Assembly (NCBI RefSeq): GCF_020009625.1
Contig: NZ_JAIHLP010000002.1
Span: 3,782,001-3,846,000 of the forward strand
DNA: 64,000 nt
From: Leifsonia poae
GTDB taxonomy: Bacteria > Actinomycetota > Actinomycetes > Actinomycetales > Microbacteriaceae
Reading direction: 5' to 3'
The notes below the pieces were generated by a model, which saw only the letters and a program-made list of their open reading frames with translations, did not search any database and had not been told where the DNA came from. The translations under genes and the position numbers were made by a program. Within the stretch, counting starts at the first letter, position 1. Every line of letters starts with the position of its first letter. Shown in pieces: positions 9,307-18,690 of the stretch.

Positions 9307-10421
9307 TGTCGGAAAAGCCGAACAGTCGTCAGTGGCGGGGCGTCCTGCGTGAATACGCGGACCGTCTGAACATCAGCGAGGCCACGCCGATCGTCACGCT
9401 CGGCGAGGGCGGAACGCCCCTGCTGCCCGCGCCGGCGCTCTCCGCGCGCACCGGGGCCAAGGTCTTCGTGAAGTTCGAGGGGATGAACCCCACCGGTTCG
9501 TTCAAAGACCGCGGCATGACCATGGCGATCTCCAAGGCCGTCGAGCACGGCGCGAAGGCCGTCATCTGCGCCTCCACCGGGAACACCTCGGCCTCGGCCG
9601 CCGCCTACGCGACGCACGCCGGCATCCAGGCCGTCGTCCTCGTACCCGAAGGCAAGATCGCGATGGGCAAGCTCAGCCAGGCGATCGCGCACAATGCGCA
9701 GCTGCTGCAGGTGCAGGGCAACTTCGATGACTGCCTCGACATCGCCCGCGACCTCGCGACGAACTACCCGGTGCACCTCGTCAACTCGGTGAACCCCGAT
9801 CGCATCGAAGGTCAGAAGACGGCCGCTTTCGAGGTCGTCGAGGTGCTGGGCGACGCACCCGACTTCCACATCGTGCCGGTCGGAAACGCTGGGAACTACA
9901 CGGCGTACCACCGCGGATACACCGAGGAGCTGCAGCGCGGTGAGTCCACGAAGCTGCCCCGGATGTTCGGCTTCCAGGCCGCCGGCAGCGCGCCGATCGT
10001 GCTCGGCCACCCGGTCAAAAACCCCGAGACGGTCGCCTCCGCCATCCGCATCGGCAACCCGGCGTCGTGGGAGCTCGCCCTGAACGCGCGCGACGACAGC
10101 GACGGCTACTTCGGCGCCATCGACGACAAGACGATCCTGGAGGCTCAGCGCATCCTCTCCGCCGAGGTCGGCATCTTCGTCGAGCCCGCCTCCGCGATCA
10201 GCGTGGCCGGCCTGCTCGAGCGTTCGGCCGCCGGTGTCATCCCGGCCGGTGCGACCGTCGTCCTCACGGTCACCGGTCACGGCCTGAAAGACCCGCAGTG
10301 GGCCCTCCGCAACGCCGACGGCTCGGATGTGCAGCCCACCGTCGTGCCGGTCGACATCCCCACCATCGCCGAGGTCCTCGGGCTCAGCGCCGCGGCCGAA
10401 GCCGCCGGAGCCGGGGCGTGA
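9306..10421 (+). CDS. thrC: Threonine synthase
   Basis: PLP enzyme of fold type II, 371 residues, converting O-phosphohomoserine to threonine. The PLP lysine is Lys67 in TGSFKDRGM; the glycine-rich phosphate-binding loop is the VPVGNAGNYTAY segment. The ATG overlaps the hom stop as TAATG and the stop overlaps the thrB start as GTGA. The size matches the shorter class of threonine synthases of actinobacteria. Confidence 0.96.
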   Translation: MSEKPNSRQWRGVLREYADRLNISEATPIVTLGEGGTPLLPAPALSARTGAKVFVKFEGMNPTGSFKDRGMTMAISKAVEHGAKAVICASTGNTSASAAAYATHAGIQAVVLVPEGKIAMGKLSQAIAHNAQLLQVQGNFDDCLDIARDLATNYPVHLVNSVNPDRIEGQKTAAFEVVEVLGDAPDFHIVPVGNAGNYTAYHRGYTEELQRGESTKLPRMFGFQAAGSAPIVLGHPVKNPETVASAIRIGNPASWELALNARDDSDGYFGAIDDKTILEAQRILSAEVGIFVEPASAISVAGLLERSAAGVIPAGATVVLTVTGHGLKDPQWALRNADGSDVQPTVVPVDIPTIAEVLGLSAAAEAAGAGA

Positions 10422-11380
10422 CCCAGCCGGCCGTCGACCTGAGCGGTCGCTCGGTCACGGTCAAAGTCCCGGCGACGAGCGCGAACCTGGGGCCGGGTTT
10501 CGACACGCTCGGGCTCGCGCTCGCCCTGTACGACGAGCTGCGCGTCTCGGTGCGGGATGCGCCTGGAGCGACCGTCGAGGTGATCGGCGTCGGCGCGGGC
10601 GAGGTCCCGACCGACGAGAGCAACCTCGTCGTCCGTGCGATCGCGCACACCTTCCAGGCCGTCGGCGTTCCGATGCCGGGACTCGACCTCGTGGCGAAGA
10701 ACACCATCCCGCACGGGCGCGGCATGGGCTCCTCCGGCGCGGCGATCGTCTCCGGCATCATGGCGGCCAAAGGTCTGCTCGAGGGCGTCGTGGAGATCGA
10801 CTCCCAGGGCCTCCTCGCCCTCGCCAACGACATGGAGGGCCACCCGGACAATGTGGCGCCCGCCCTGTTCGGCGGCCTCACCATCGCCTGGGTGACCCCG
10901 GAGGGTCCACGGTTCAAGAAGCTCATCGTGCACCGGGGCGTCTCGCCGCTGGTGTTCGTTCCCGAGCATGTGATGTCGACGGCGCTCGCCCGCAGTCTGC
11001 AGCCGCAGTCGGTGCCCCACGAGGATGCTGTCTTCAACGTCTCCCGCTCGGCGCTGCTCGTCGCTGCCCTCATCCAGAGCCCCGAACTGCTGCACGCCGC
11101 CACCGAGGACAAGCTCCACCAGAGCTACCGTGCCTCGGCCATGCCGGAGACCCACCGGCTGATCACGCTGCTGAGGGAGAACGGCTTCGCCGCCGTCGTC
11201 TCCGGAGCCGGTCCCTCGATCCTCGTCCTGTGCAGCGACCCGGGCCAGCGGCTCGCCGCCGCCGAGCTCGTCGCCCAGAAGGCGGAGACCCGGTGGCAAC
11301 CTCTGATGCTCGCCGTCGATTTCAAGGGTGCGACCGTCACCCCGGCGTCGGCGCAACAGTCGGACACACCGGCCGCGTAG
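10418..11380 (+). CDS. thrB: Homoserine kinase
   Basis: GHMP-family kinase of 320 residues that phosphorylates homoserine, feeding thrC. The N-terminal strand contains VPATSANLGPGFDTLG and the ATP-binding GHMP motif HGRGMGSSGAA lies near residues 99-109; the C-terminal GHMP segment holds VSGAGPSILVL. The start is the GTG overlapping the thrC stop; no independent ribosome-binding site is obvious, so translation is likely coupled. It is the last gene of the lysA-hom-thrC-thrB unit. Confidence 0.95.
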   Translation: MTQPAVDLSGRSVTVKVPATSANLGPGFDTLGLALALYDELRVSVRDAPGATVEVIGVGAGEVPTDESNLVVRAIAHTFQAVGVPMPGLDLVAKNTIPHGRGMGSSGAAIVSGIMAAKGLLEGVVEIDSQGLLALANDMEGHPDNVAPALFGGLTIAWVTPEGPRFKKLIVHRGVSPLVFVPEHVMSTALARSLQPQSVPHEDAVFNVSRSALLVAALIQSPELLHAATEDKLHQSYRASAMPETHRLITLLRENGFAAVVSGAGPSILVLCSDPGQRLAAAELVAQKAETRWQPLMLAVDFKGATVTPASAQQSDTPAA

Positions 11381-11636
11381 CGTCGAGAACGACCGCGCAA
11401 AGGTGATAAACTGCAGCTGCACCCGCAAGAAACCGCGTCACGAGCGAATCTGATCTTCGGGTGATTTCTAGCAATCATGCCGTCACTCCTACCTGCGTAC
11501 CCGATCCCTGATCGAGTACCGGCGTCGAGCGGATCAGAACGCATCGCGCCAGTGGCTTCACGCACAGGGCAGTTCATGTGACGCGCGCTCCAGACGACTG
11601 CGAAAGTCGCACGTCGGAGGAAAGGAATCCTCTTCA
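11381..11636 (+). promoter_or_regulatory. rho promoter and structured 5' leader
   Basis: A 256-base gap between thrB and rho. A promoter candidate is TCGAGA (11383-11388) with TAAACT (11407-11412), spacer 18, giving a leader of about 218 bases. The leader holds an inverted repeat GTAC..GATC CCT GATC..GTAC (11497-11519), a second one CGACT/AGTCG near 11595, and a third in which GAGGA of the ribosome-binding site (11617-11621) can pair with TCCTC (11628-11632). Folding that masks the ribosome-binding site would fit autoregulation of rho, known in E. coli by a different mechanism; here it is inference. Confidence 0.4.
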
Positions 11637-13895
11637 GTGACTGATGTCAATCTCCACGCCGGGGGCGTGGACACCAGCGAACTGATGTCCCTCAGAGTGG
11701 CGGAGCTGCAAGCTCTCGCCGCCGAGTTGGGCATCCAGGGCGCCAACAAGCTTCGCAAGGGCGAGCTCGTGGAGGCTGTCTCCACGGCGCAGGCCCAGGC
11801 GGCGGGCGCCACTGCCGGCGACCGGCTGCCCGAGGCCGAGACGCACCCCGCCGAGCAGGCGGCCGAGCAGGTCGTTCTCGAGCCGCTCATCGCCGAGCCG
11901 GTCTCGGCCGAGCCGCTTGTGGGCGACTCTCTGCTTCCCGAGCCGGTCTCCCCGCCCGTGACGTCGCGCAAGCGTGCGCCGCGCCGCGCCAGCAGCGCCG
12001 ACGCTCTCGGCGTCCCCGCCGCCACCCACCTCAACGCCGGCGCCACCGGCGTCGACTCCCTCATCCCGGATGTCGATGCGCTGCTCGACTCGGCTCTCGC
12101 CTCCCGTGAGTCGGCCGCCCGCCAGTCGGCCCCGGCGACGGAAGACGCTCCGGCGTCGGACGATGCTGCGTCGCAGGGCCAGAACGGCCAGGGCCAGAAC
12201 GGCCAGAAGGCCGAGTCCGGTCAGCGCAACGGTCGTCGTCGCGGCGGTCGCGCGCAGAGCGAACAGCCCGAACAGCCCGAGCAGGCCGAGCAGGCCGCCG
12301 ATGCGTCGTCGGAGAAGTCCGACGCACCCGCCGACGATGCGCAGGGCGAGCAGAATGGCGAACAGGGCCAGCAGCGTCAGGGCCGTGGTCGCAATCGCAA
12401 CCGCAACAAGAACAACAATGGCGGGCAGAACGCCGACCAGCCTCAGCAGGGTCAGCAGCCCGCGCAGAACCAGGGCGGCCAGAACCGCGAGCAGGCGGAG
12501 CGCGAGCAGAGCGAGCGCGAACAGGGCGGCAAGCAGGGCCAGAACGGCCAGCAGAACCGCAACGCGCAGCAGCAGAACCGCAACGGTCAGCAGGAGAGCG
12601 CGCAGGCGCAGTCCGACGCCGACCGTTCCGGTCGCAGCCGTTACCGCGACCGCAAGCGTCGCGGCGGTGTCGCGGGCGATGAGTTCGAGCCCGAGATCGC
12701 CGACGACGATGTGCTGATCCCGGTCGCCGGCATCCTGGATGTGCTCGACAACTACGCGTTCGTGCGCACCTCCGGCTACCTCCCGGGCTCCAACGACGTC
12801 TACGTCTCCCTCGGCCAGGTCAAGAAGTACAACCTGCGCAAGGGCGACGCCGTCGTCGGTGCCATCCGCCAGCCGCGCGAGGGCGAGAACAACAGCCGCC
12901 AGAAGTACAACGCGATCGTCAAGGTCGACTCGATCAACGGCCAGACCGTCGATGAGGCGGCCAGCCGCGTCGAGTTCGGCAAGCTCACCCCGCTCTACCC
13001 GCAGGAGCGCCTGCGCCTGGAGACCGAGCCCGGCAAGCTGACCCAGCGCATCATCGACCTGGTCGCCCCGATCGGCAAGGGCCAGCGCGGCCTGATCGTG
13101 GCGCCCCCGAAGGCCGGCAAGACCATCGTGATGCAGCAGATCGCCAACGCGATCACCACGAACAACCCCGAGGTGCACCTCATGGTCGTTCTGGTCGACG
13201 AGCGTCCCGAAGAGGTCACCGACATGCAGCGCACGGTGAAGGGCGAGGTCATCGCCTCGACCTTCGACCGTCCCGCCGAAGACCACACCACGGTCGCCGA
13301 GCTCGCCATCGAGCGCGCGAAGCGTCTGGTGGAGCTCGGCCACGACGTCGTCGTGCTCCTCGACTCGATCACCCGTCTGGGGCGCGCGTACAACCTCGCC
13401 GCTCCCGCCTCCGGCCGCATCCTCTCCGGTGGTGTCGACGCCTCGGCCCTGTACCCGCCCAAGCGGTTCTTCGGTGCTGCCCGCAATATCGAGCACGGTG
13501 GATCGCTCACGATCCTCGCCTCGGCGCTGGTGGAGACCGGATCCAAGATGGACGAGGTCATCTTCGAGGAATTCAAGGGCACCGGCAACATGGAGCTCCG
13601 CCTGTCGCGCCAGCTGGCCGACAAGCGCATCTTCCCGGCCGTGGATGTGAACGCATCCGGAACCCGGCGCGAAGAGATGCTGATGGGGGCCGACGAGGTC
13701 AAGATCACCTGGAAGCTGCGCCGCGCCCTCGCCGGGCTCGACCAGCAGCAGGCGCTCGAGATCGTGCTCGGCCGTCTCAAGGAGACCACGAGCAACGTCG
13801 AGTTCCTGATGCAGGTGCAGAAGTCGATGCCCGCGGCCCCGGTCAACGGCCACGGCACGGCGCACTCGCACACCAACGAGCACGACCACCGCTAG
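11637..13895 (+). CDS. rho: Transcription termination factor Rho
   Basis: Hexameric RNA/DNA helicase that ends transcription; 752 residues against about 420 in E. coli. The N-terminal Rho_N helix bundle is at about residues 14-55. A long low-complexity insert rich in Gln, Asn, Arg and Glu covers roughly 60-345. The cold-shock RNA-binding domain begins near 350 and the P-loop GLIVAPPKAGKT has Lys495, with DERPEEVTDMQR and SITRLGRAYNLAAPASGR following (Q- and R-loops). The GTG start has GGAGGAAAGGA upstream. A strong hairpin follows the stop. Actinobacterial Rho proteins are known for such inserts, which raise RNA affinity; this one has prion-like composition. Confidence 0.97.
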   Translation: MTDVNLHAGGVDTSELMSLRVAELQALAAELGIQGANKLRKGELVEAVSTAQAQAAGATAGDRLPEAETHPAEQAAEQVVLEPLIAEPVSAEPLVGDSLLPEPVSPPVTSRKRAPRRASSADALGVPAATHLNAGATGVDSLIPDVDALLDSALASRESAARQSAPATEDAPASDDAASQGQNGQGQNGQKAESGQRNGRRRGGRAQSEQPEQPEQAEQAADASSEKSDAPADDAQGEQNGEQGQQRQGRGRNRNRNKNNNGGQNADQPQQGQQPAQNQGGQNREQAEREQSEREQGGKQGQNGQQNRNAQQQNRNGQQESAQAQSDADRSGRSRYRDRKRRGGVAGDEFEPEIADDDVLIPVAGILDVLDNYAFVRTSGYLPGSNDVYVSLGQVKKYNLRKGDAVVGAIRQPREGENNSRQKYNAIVKVDSINGQTVDEAASRVEFGKLTPLYPQERLRLETEPGKLTQRIIDLVAPIGKGQRGLIVAPPKAGKTIVMQQIANAITTNNPEVHLMVVLVDERPEEVTDMQRTVKGEVIASTFDRPAEDHTTVAELAIERAKRLVELGHDVVVLLDSITRLGRAYNLAAPASGRILSGGVDASALYPPKRFFGAARNIEHGGSLTILASALVETGSKMDEVIFEEFKGTGNMELRLSRQLADKRIFPAVDVNASGTRREEMLMGADEVKITWKLRRALAGLDQQQALEIVLGRLKETTSNVEFLMQVQKSMPAAPVNGHGTAHSHTNEHDHR

Positions 13896-13903
13896 CTGAA
13901 TCA

Positions 13904-13945
13904 GTGCCCGTCCCCGTCGGTTCCGCCGATCGGGGCGGGCACTTT
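13904..13945 (+). terminator. Rho-independent terminator after rho
   Basis: GTGCCCG (13904-13910) pairs with CGGGCAC (13936-13942), extended inward by CCCC/GGGG with one bulged T, and the stem is followed by TTT. It lies between rho and prfA. Confidence 0.75.
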
Positions 13946-13984
13946 CGCTTGTCCGGAACCGGCAACTGATGAAAGAAGAGTGAG

Positions 13985-15064
13985 ATGTTCGAATCGGTGA
14001 ACACTCTGATCGCCGAGCACGACGACCTGCAGGAGCAGCTGGCCGACCCCGAGCTGCACGGTGATCCCGTGCGCTCCAAGAAGGTCAACCGCCGCTATGC
14101 GGAGCTCAGTCGCATCGTCGCCGCGTACCACCACTGGAAGCAGCTCGAAGACGACCTCGCGGCCGCCAAAGAGCTGGCCGCCGAAGACGAGGCGTTCGCA
14201 GAAGAGGTGCCCGGGCTCGAGTCCGAGCTCGCCGAGTCGGGAGAGAAGCTGCGCCGGCTGCTCATCCCGCGCGACGAGAACGACAGCCGCGACGTCATCA
14301 TGGAGATCAAGATGGGGGAGGGCGGTGCGGAGTCCGCGCTGTTCGCCGCCGATCTGCTGCGCATGTACCTCCACTACGCCGAGTCGAAGAAGTGGAAGAC
14401 CGAGATCCTGGAGCAGACATCCAGCGACCTCGGTGGCATCAAAGATGTGCAGCTCGCCATCAAGGGCAACTCCTCCGACCCGGCCGAGGGCGTATGGGCG
14501 CACCTCAAGTACGAAGGCGGCGTGCACCGCGTTCAGCGTGTGCCGGCCACGGAGTCGCAAGGACGCATCCACACCTCGGCGGCCGGTGTGCTCGTCTTCC
14601 CCGAGGTCGACGAGCCCGAAGAGGTCGAGATCAGTCCGAACGATCTGAAGATCGACGTCTACCGGTCGAGCGGCCCCGGCGGTCAGTCGGTGAACACGAC
14701 CGACTCGGCCGTGCGCATCACCCACCTTCCGACCGGCATCGTCGTCGCCATGCAGAACGAGAAGAGCCAGCTGCAGAACCGTGAGGCCGGGATGCGCGTG
14801 CTTCGCGCCCGCGTCCTCGCCCGCCAGCAGGAGGAGATCGACGCGGCGGCCTCGGCGGTGCGCAAGAGCCAGATCCGCACGATGGACCGCTCCGAGCGCA
14901 TCCGCACCTACAACTTCCCCGAGAACCGCATCGCCGACCACCGCACCGGCTACAAGGCGTACAACCTCGACGCCGTGATGAACGGCGCTCTGGAGCCCGT
15001 CATCGAGTCGTGCATCCTCGCCGACGAGGAGTCCCGCCTCGCCGACCTCGGCTCCGACGACTGA
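13985..15064 (+). CDS. prfA: Peptide chain release factor 1
   Basis: Release factor of 359 residues that recognises UAA and UAG and triggers peptidyl-tRNA hydrolysis. The catalytic GGQ is at residues 232-234 in [17 protein letters not shown], and the N-terminal coiled-coil and codon-recognition domain lie before it. The ATG start has AAAGAAGAG upstream. In most bacteria prmC, which methylates this GGQ glutamine, follows directly; here cysE and cysK on the other strand come between them. Confidence 0.97.
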   Translation: MFESVNTLIAEHDDLQEQLADPELHGDPVRSKKVNRRYAELSRIVAAYHHWKQLEDDLAAAKELAAEDEAFAEEVPGLESELAESGEKLRRLLIPRDENDSRDVIMEIKMGEGGAESALFAADLLRMYLHYAESKKWKTEILEQTSSDLGGIKDVQLAIKGNSSDPAEGVWAHLKYEGGVHRVQRVPATESQGRIHTSAAGVLVFPEVDEPEEVEISPNDLKIDVYRSSGPGGQSVNTTDSAVRITHLPTGIVVAMQNEKSQLQNREAGMRVLRARVLARQQEEIDAAASAVRKSQIRTMDRSERIRTYNFPENRIADHRTGYKAYNLDAVMNGALEPVIESCILADEESRLADLGSDD

Positions 15065-15082
15065 CCCAGGCGCTCGACGGGC

Positions 15083-15655
15083 TCAGATGTAAAGGGCGGG
15101 GTCGAGCCAGTCGTCGCCGGGGATCTGCTCGTGGCCGGTGCGAGGACGGGCCCGGGCGGGAACACCCGTGAGCACCGAGTCGGCCGGGGCATCGTGGATG
15201 ACGACGGCGTTCGCGCCGATCACGCTGCGCGCGCCGATGGTGATCGAGCCGAGGACCTTGGCTCCGGCGCCGACCGTGACGCCGTTCTGAATCGTCGGGT
15301 GCCGTTTGCCGCGCCCGCTGCCCTTCCCACCGAGTGTCACCCCGTGGTAAACCATCACGTCGTCGCCGACCCAGGTGGTCTCGCCGACGACGACGCCCAT
15401 CCCGTGGTCGATGAAGAACCGGCGACCGATCGTGGCGCCGGGGTGGATCTCGATTCCCGTGAGGAAGCGCGCGAACTGCGAGACGAAGCGGGCCGGCGTC
15501 TTGAGGCCGGCCCGCCACATCCGGTGGGCGATGCGGTACCACCACACGGCGTGCAGACCCGAGTATGCGACGGCGATCTCGAAGCCGCTCCGCGCGGCAG
15601 GATCGTGCCGGCGCGCGTTCGCGATGTCTTCGCGCATTCGGGAGTAGAACGCCAT
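15083..15655 (-). CDS. cysE: Serine O-acetyltransferase
   Basis: 190-residue acetyltransferase making O-acetylserine from serine and acetyl-CoA, the first step of cysteine synthesis. The N-terminal helical part begins MREDI, followed by left-handed beta-helix hexapeptide repeats ([41 protein letters not shown] turns with the catalytic His in IDHGMG and the usual GGKG loop). It is the short form without the long N-terminal domain of E. coli CysE. The gene follows cysK by 20 bases on the same strand, and converges with prfA. No clear ribosome-binding site precedes the ATG. Confidence 0.95.
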   Translation of the reverse strand: MAFYSRMREDIANARRHDPAARSGFEIAVAYSGLHAVWWYRIAHRMWRAGLKTPARFVSQFARFLTGIEIHPGATIGRRFFIDHGMGVVVGETTWVGDDVMVYHGVTLGGKGSGRGKRHPTIQNGVTVGAGAKVLGSITIGARSVIGANAVVIHDAPADSVLTGVPARARPRTGHEQIPGDDWLDPALYI

Positions 15656-15675
15656 AGGGATGCTGGGTCTGCCGG

Positions 15676-16614
15676 TCAGTCGAGCAGGTCGGCCCAGAGA
15701 GCGGTCGAGATGTAGCGCTCACCGGTGTCGGCGACGATGACCACGATCGTCTTGCCCGCGTTCTCGGGCCGTTTCGCCACCTCGAGGGCGGCCCAGACGG
15801 TCGCGCCCGACGAGATGCCGGCGAGGATGCCCTCTTCGCTCGCAAGGCGTTTCGCCGTCTCGATCGCGTCGTCGAACGAGGCGTCGATCACCTCGTCGTA
15901 GACCCCGGTGTCGAGCACCTCCGGGACGAAGTTGGCGCCGATGCCCTGGATCTTGTGCGGTCCGGGCTTGCCCCCGTTGAGGATGGGGGAGTCGATCGGC
16001 TCCACGGCGATGACCTGCACGCCGGGCTTGCGCTCCTTGAGCACCTGGCCGACGCCCGTGATGGTGCCGCCTGTGCCGATCCCGGCCACGAAGATGTCCA
16101 CCTCGCCGGCGGTGTCGTCCCAGATCTCCTCAGCCGTCGTGGCGCGGTGGATCGCCGGGTTGGCCTCGTTGGCGAACTGCTGGGCCCAGACGGCGTTGTC
16201 GGTCGAGGCGACGAGCTCTTTGGCCTTCTCGACCGCGCCGCGCATCCCGTCGGGGCCGGGGGTGAGCACGATCTCGGCGCCGAACGCGCGCAGCAGAACG
16301 CGACGCTCTTTGCTCATGGTCTCGGGCATCGTCAGGATGACCTTGTATCCGCGGGCCGCACCGACCATCGCGAGCGCGATGCCGGTGTTCCCGCTCGTGC
16401 CCTCGACGATGGTGCCGCCCGGGCGCAACGCACCGGACTTCTCGGCGGCGTCGATGATCGCCACACCGATACGGTCTTTCACGCTGCCGGCCGGGTTGTA
16501 GAACTCCAGCTTCGCGAGCACGGTGGCTCCGAGGCCCTCGGTGAGGTGGTTGAGCTTGACGAGCGGCGTTCGTCCGACCGCTTCGGCGATGTTCTCGTAG
16601 ATCTGACCTGTCAT
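15676..16614 (-). CDS. cysK: Cysteine synthase A
   Basis: PLP enzyme of 312 residues that makes cysteine from O-acetylserine and sulfide. The PLP lysine is Lys46 in [11 protein letters not shown]; the substrate loop is [11 protein letters not shown] and the phosphate-binding loop [10 protein letters not shown]. The start chosen is ATG at 16614 with AAGGAAGAGG before it; the frame is open further upstream but that extension has no family character. It is co-directional with cysE downstream, and the two proteins are known to form the cysteine synthase complex. Confidence 0.96.
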   Translation of the reverse strand: MTGQIYENIAEAVGRTPLVKLNHLTEGLGATVLAKLEFYNPAGSVKDRIGVAIIDAAEKSGALRPGGTIVEGTSGNTGIALAMVGAARGYKVILTMPETMSKERRVLLRAFGAEIVLTPGPDGMRGAVEKAKELVASTDNAVWAQQFANEANPAIHRATTAEEIWDDTAGEVDIFVAGIGTGGTITGVGQVLKERKPGVQVIAVEPIDSPILNGGKPGPHKIQGIGANFVPEVLDTGVYDEVIDASFDDAIETAKRLASEEGILAGISSGATVWAALEVAKRPENAGKTIVVIVADTGERYISTALWADLLD

Positions 16615-16690
16615 GGCCTCTTCCTTGTGGCGCGCGAATGGGAGATGGAGCGTCACCACTCTAATCTTCACGCGGTGTGCGGGGTGCTGT

Positions 16691-16718
16691 GTGACGCCGC
16701 CGGACTTGCCGCTAGGCT
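16691..16718 (+). promoter_or_regulatory. prmC promoter, probable leaderless transcript
   Basis: GTGACG (16691-16696) and TAGGCT (16713-16718) are 16 bases apart. The -10 box ends 9 bases before the ATG of prmC, and no ribosome-binding site is present. Confidence 0.5.
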
Positions 16719-16727
16719 CGACGCGCG

Positions 16728-17606
16728 ATGACCCCACCCGACTTCCCCCCCGCCTCCGTCAGCGATCTCCTCGACGAGACGGTCGGCGTGCTCAGGCGCG
16801 CCGGCGTCCCCGACCCGGAGGTGGATGCCGAGCTGTTGCTCGGGCATGTCCTCGGCGAAGGGCGGGGACGCATCCAGGCGCTGGCGCTGATGGGGTCCCC
16901 GGTGTCCGAGGATGTCGTGGCGCGGCTGCGAGTGCTGGTCGAGCGGCGGGCCGCGCGCGAACCGCTGCAGCACATCACGGGGCGGGCGCCGTTCCGTTCC
17001 CTCGACCTCGCGGTCGGCCCCGGCGTGTTCGTTCCTCGGCCGGAGACCGAGCAGGTCGTGCAGTTCGCGATCGACGCCCTGCGTGCCGTTCCCGGACCCG
17101 AACCGATCGGGGTTGATCTCGGCACCGGGAGCGGCGCCATCGCCCTCGCGATGGCGACCGAGGTGCCGCACGCCCGCATCCTCGCCGTGGAGAACTCGCC
17201 CGAGGCGTTCGTCTGGGCTCGTCGCAACGTCGCCGAGTCGGGCGCGGAGAACGCGCGGGTCGTCTTCGGCGACCTCGCCGACGCGCTGCCCGAGCTCGAT
17301 GGGCAGGTGGATGTGGTGATCTCGAACCCGCCGTACATCCCGGCGGCGGCCGTTCCCCGCGACCCCGAGGTGCGTCTCTTCGACCCGCCCGCCGCGCTCT
17401 ACGGCGGCGAGGACGGGCTCGATGTGGTGCGTGTCCTTTCGCACGTCGCCCGCCGCCTGCTGCACCCGGGCGGCACACTGGTGCTGGAGCACGGTGAGCT
17501 GCAGGGCGAGCAGATCCGGGGCATCCTCACGGCTGACGGCTGGCGCGCGGCGGCCACTCACCGCGACCTGACCACGCGGGACCGCACGACGACGGCCGTG
17601 CGCTGA
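16728..17606 (+). CDS. prmC: Peptide chain release factor N5-glutamine methyltransferase
   Basis: SAM-dependent methyltransferase of 292 residues that methylates the Gln of the release-factor GGQ motif. The N-terminal helical substrate domain is followed by the Rossmann-type SAM site [14 protein letters not shown] and the catalytic NPPY at residues 200-203. It stands alone with its own promoter-like box, separated from prfA by cysEK. The stop is one base from the convergent TetR gene stop. Confidence 0.95.
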   Translation: MTPPDFPPASVSDLLDETVGVLRRAGVPDPEVDAELLLGHVLGEGRGRIQALALMGSPVSEDVVARLRVLVERRAAREPLQHITGRAPFRSLDLAVGPGVFVPRPETEQVVQFAIDALRAVPGPEPIGVDLGTGSGAIALAMATEVPHARILAVENSPEAFVWARRNVAESGAENARVVFGDLADALPELDGQVDVVISNPPYIPAAAVPRDPEVRLFDPPAALYGGEDGLDVVRVLSHVARRLLHPGGTLVLEHGELQGEQIRGILTADGWRAAATHRDLTTRDRTTTAVR

Positions 17607-17607
17607 T

Positions 17608-18570
17608 CTAGCCTTTCGCGGCGGCTTTCGCGGACTTCTCTGCTTTCTCTACCGCTTTCGTGCGCCGCTCGATCGCCTTCGCGATCGCTTCGCGCTCCCG
17701 TTTGCGGGCTTCGCGGAGCCGGCCTTCGATCTCCCGGCGGGCTTTCGCCGCCTCCCGCACGGCCTTGTCGTACGGCACCGGTTCCGGGCGGGGGACGGCG
17801 GCGACGATGGGTTCTCCGGTGCGGCGCGCGTCGACGTAGCGCTGAACCCCGTCGAGGATGCGCTCCAGGCCGAACGCGTAGTCGTCCTGGTCGTCGTCTC
17901 CCTCGGAATCGGTGTACACGCCCGACCTCACCAGGGGGCCGAGGTAGGGGAACCGCTCGTCGGTGACCAGCTCGGCGAGCGCCGTCGTGAACGCCTCGCC
18001 GGTGCGGCGCTGCGCGCCCTCCGCCTCCCGGGAGCGCTGGACATCCCGCTCGACGACCCCGAACGCGCGGGCGAACGAGCTGAGCAGCAGAACCGTCGAC
18101 ATCTTCTCCGGGCCGGTGAGCGGGAGGTCTTTCATGATGCGCAGCCCCCAGTCGAGGACGGCGAGGTTGTTGGGTGTGAGCGGCATGCCCGGAATCGGGA
18201 TGTCGGGGAACCACGGATGCTCGCGCATCACGTCGATCGTCGTCGCCGTCCAGCGCCGCAGCCCGTCACGCCATTCGCCGTCTTCCTCCTCGGGGGGGAT
18301 GGGGACGGCGCACACCGTGTCCTGCATGAGCAGCAGCACATCGTCTTTGCTCGTCACGTAGCGATAGAGCGACATCGTCGTGAAGCCGAGGGTGGTGGCG
18401 ATCTTGCTCATGGACACCGCGGCGAGCCCTTCGTCGTCGGCGATCTGGATCGCGGTGTCGACGATCCTCTCGATGCTGAGCTCGCGTTTGGGGCCGCGCT
18501 GCGGCCGCTCGGCGACTCCCCAGCTGAGTGCGACGGCGCGGGGGAGGACATCTTCAACGTCGTCGGTCAT
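17608..18570 (-). CDS. TetR-family transcriptional regulator
   Basis: 320-residue regulator, long for the family. The N-terminal helix-turn-helix covers about residues 36-80 (ERIVDTAIQIADDEG then MSKIATTLGFTTMSLYRYV). The ligand-binding part resembles the AcrR/TetR_C group, and the last ~60 residues are a Lys/Arg/Ala/Glu-rich tail predicted as a long charged helix. The start is ATG 18570 with GGAAAGGG upstream; an in-frame ATG at 18606 is possible. It is divergent from the DrrAB-type exporter genes, so control of that pair is the likely job; the inducer is unknown. Confidence 0.85.
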   Translation of the reverse strand: MTDDVEDVLPRAVALSWGVAERPQRGPKRELSIERIVDTAIQIADDEGLAAVSMSKIATTLGFTTMSLYRYVTSKDDVLLLMQDTVCAVPIPPEEEDGEWRDGLRRWTATTIDVMREHPWFPDIPIPGMPLTPNNLAVLDWGLRIMKDLPLTGPEKMSTVLLLSSFARAFGVVERDVQRSREAEGAQRRTGEAFTTALAELVTDERFPYLGPLVRSGVYTDSEGDDDQDDYAFGLERILDGVQRYVDARRTGEPIVAAVPRPEPVPYDKAVREAAKARREIEGRLREARKREREAIAKAIERRTKAVEKAEKSAKAAAKG

Positions 18571-18606
18571 GGTGCTGCCCTTTCCGGCCGGTTTGTTGAC
18601 ACCCAT

Positions 18607-18690
18607 CTTAGAACTGTGTATTACTTAAACGAAATCGTATGCAGCATAAACAGTTTGCGACGTACACATCATGAAGAAAGGGAACCCATC
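18607..18690. promoter_or_regulatory. Divergent promoter region with palindrome
   Basis: AT-richer gap between the TetR gene and the exporter ATPase gene. It contains TATGC-A-GCATA (18638-18648), a perfect 5-bp-arm palindrome, and TAATAC/TTACTT-like boxes on both strands. Binding of the adjacent TetR protein here is inference. Confidence 0.4.

Noticed and set aside
11634..13889. 751-residue frame antisense to rho, with Leu/Ala-rich apparent membrane stretches
   Set aside because: The hydrophobic runs are the complement of the Gln/Asn-rich insert; no conserved gene is recognised.
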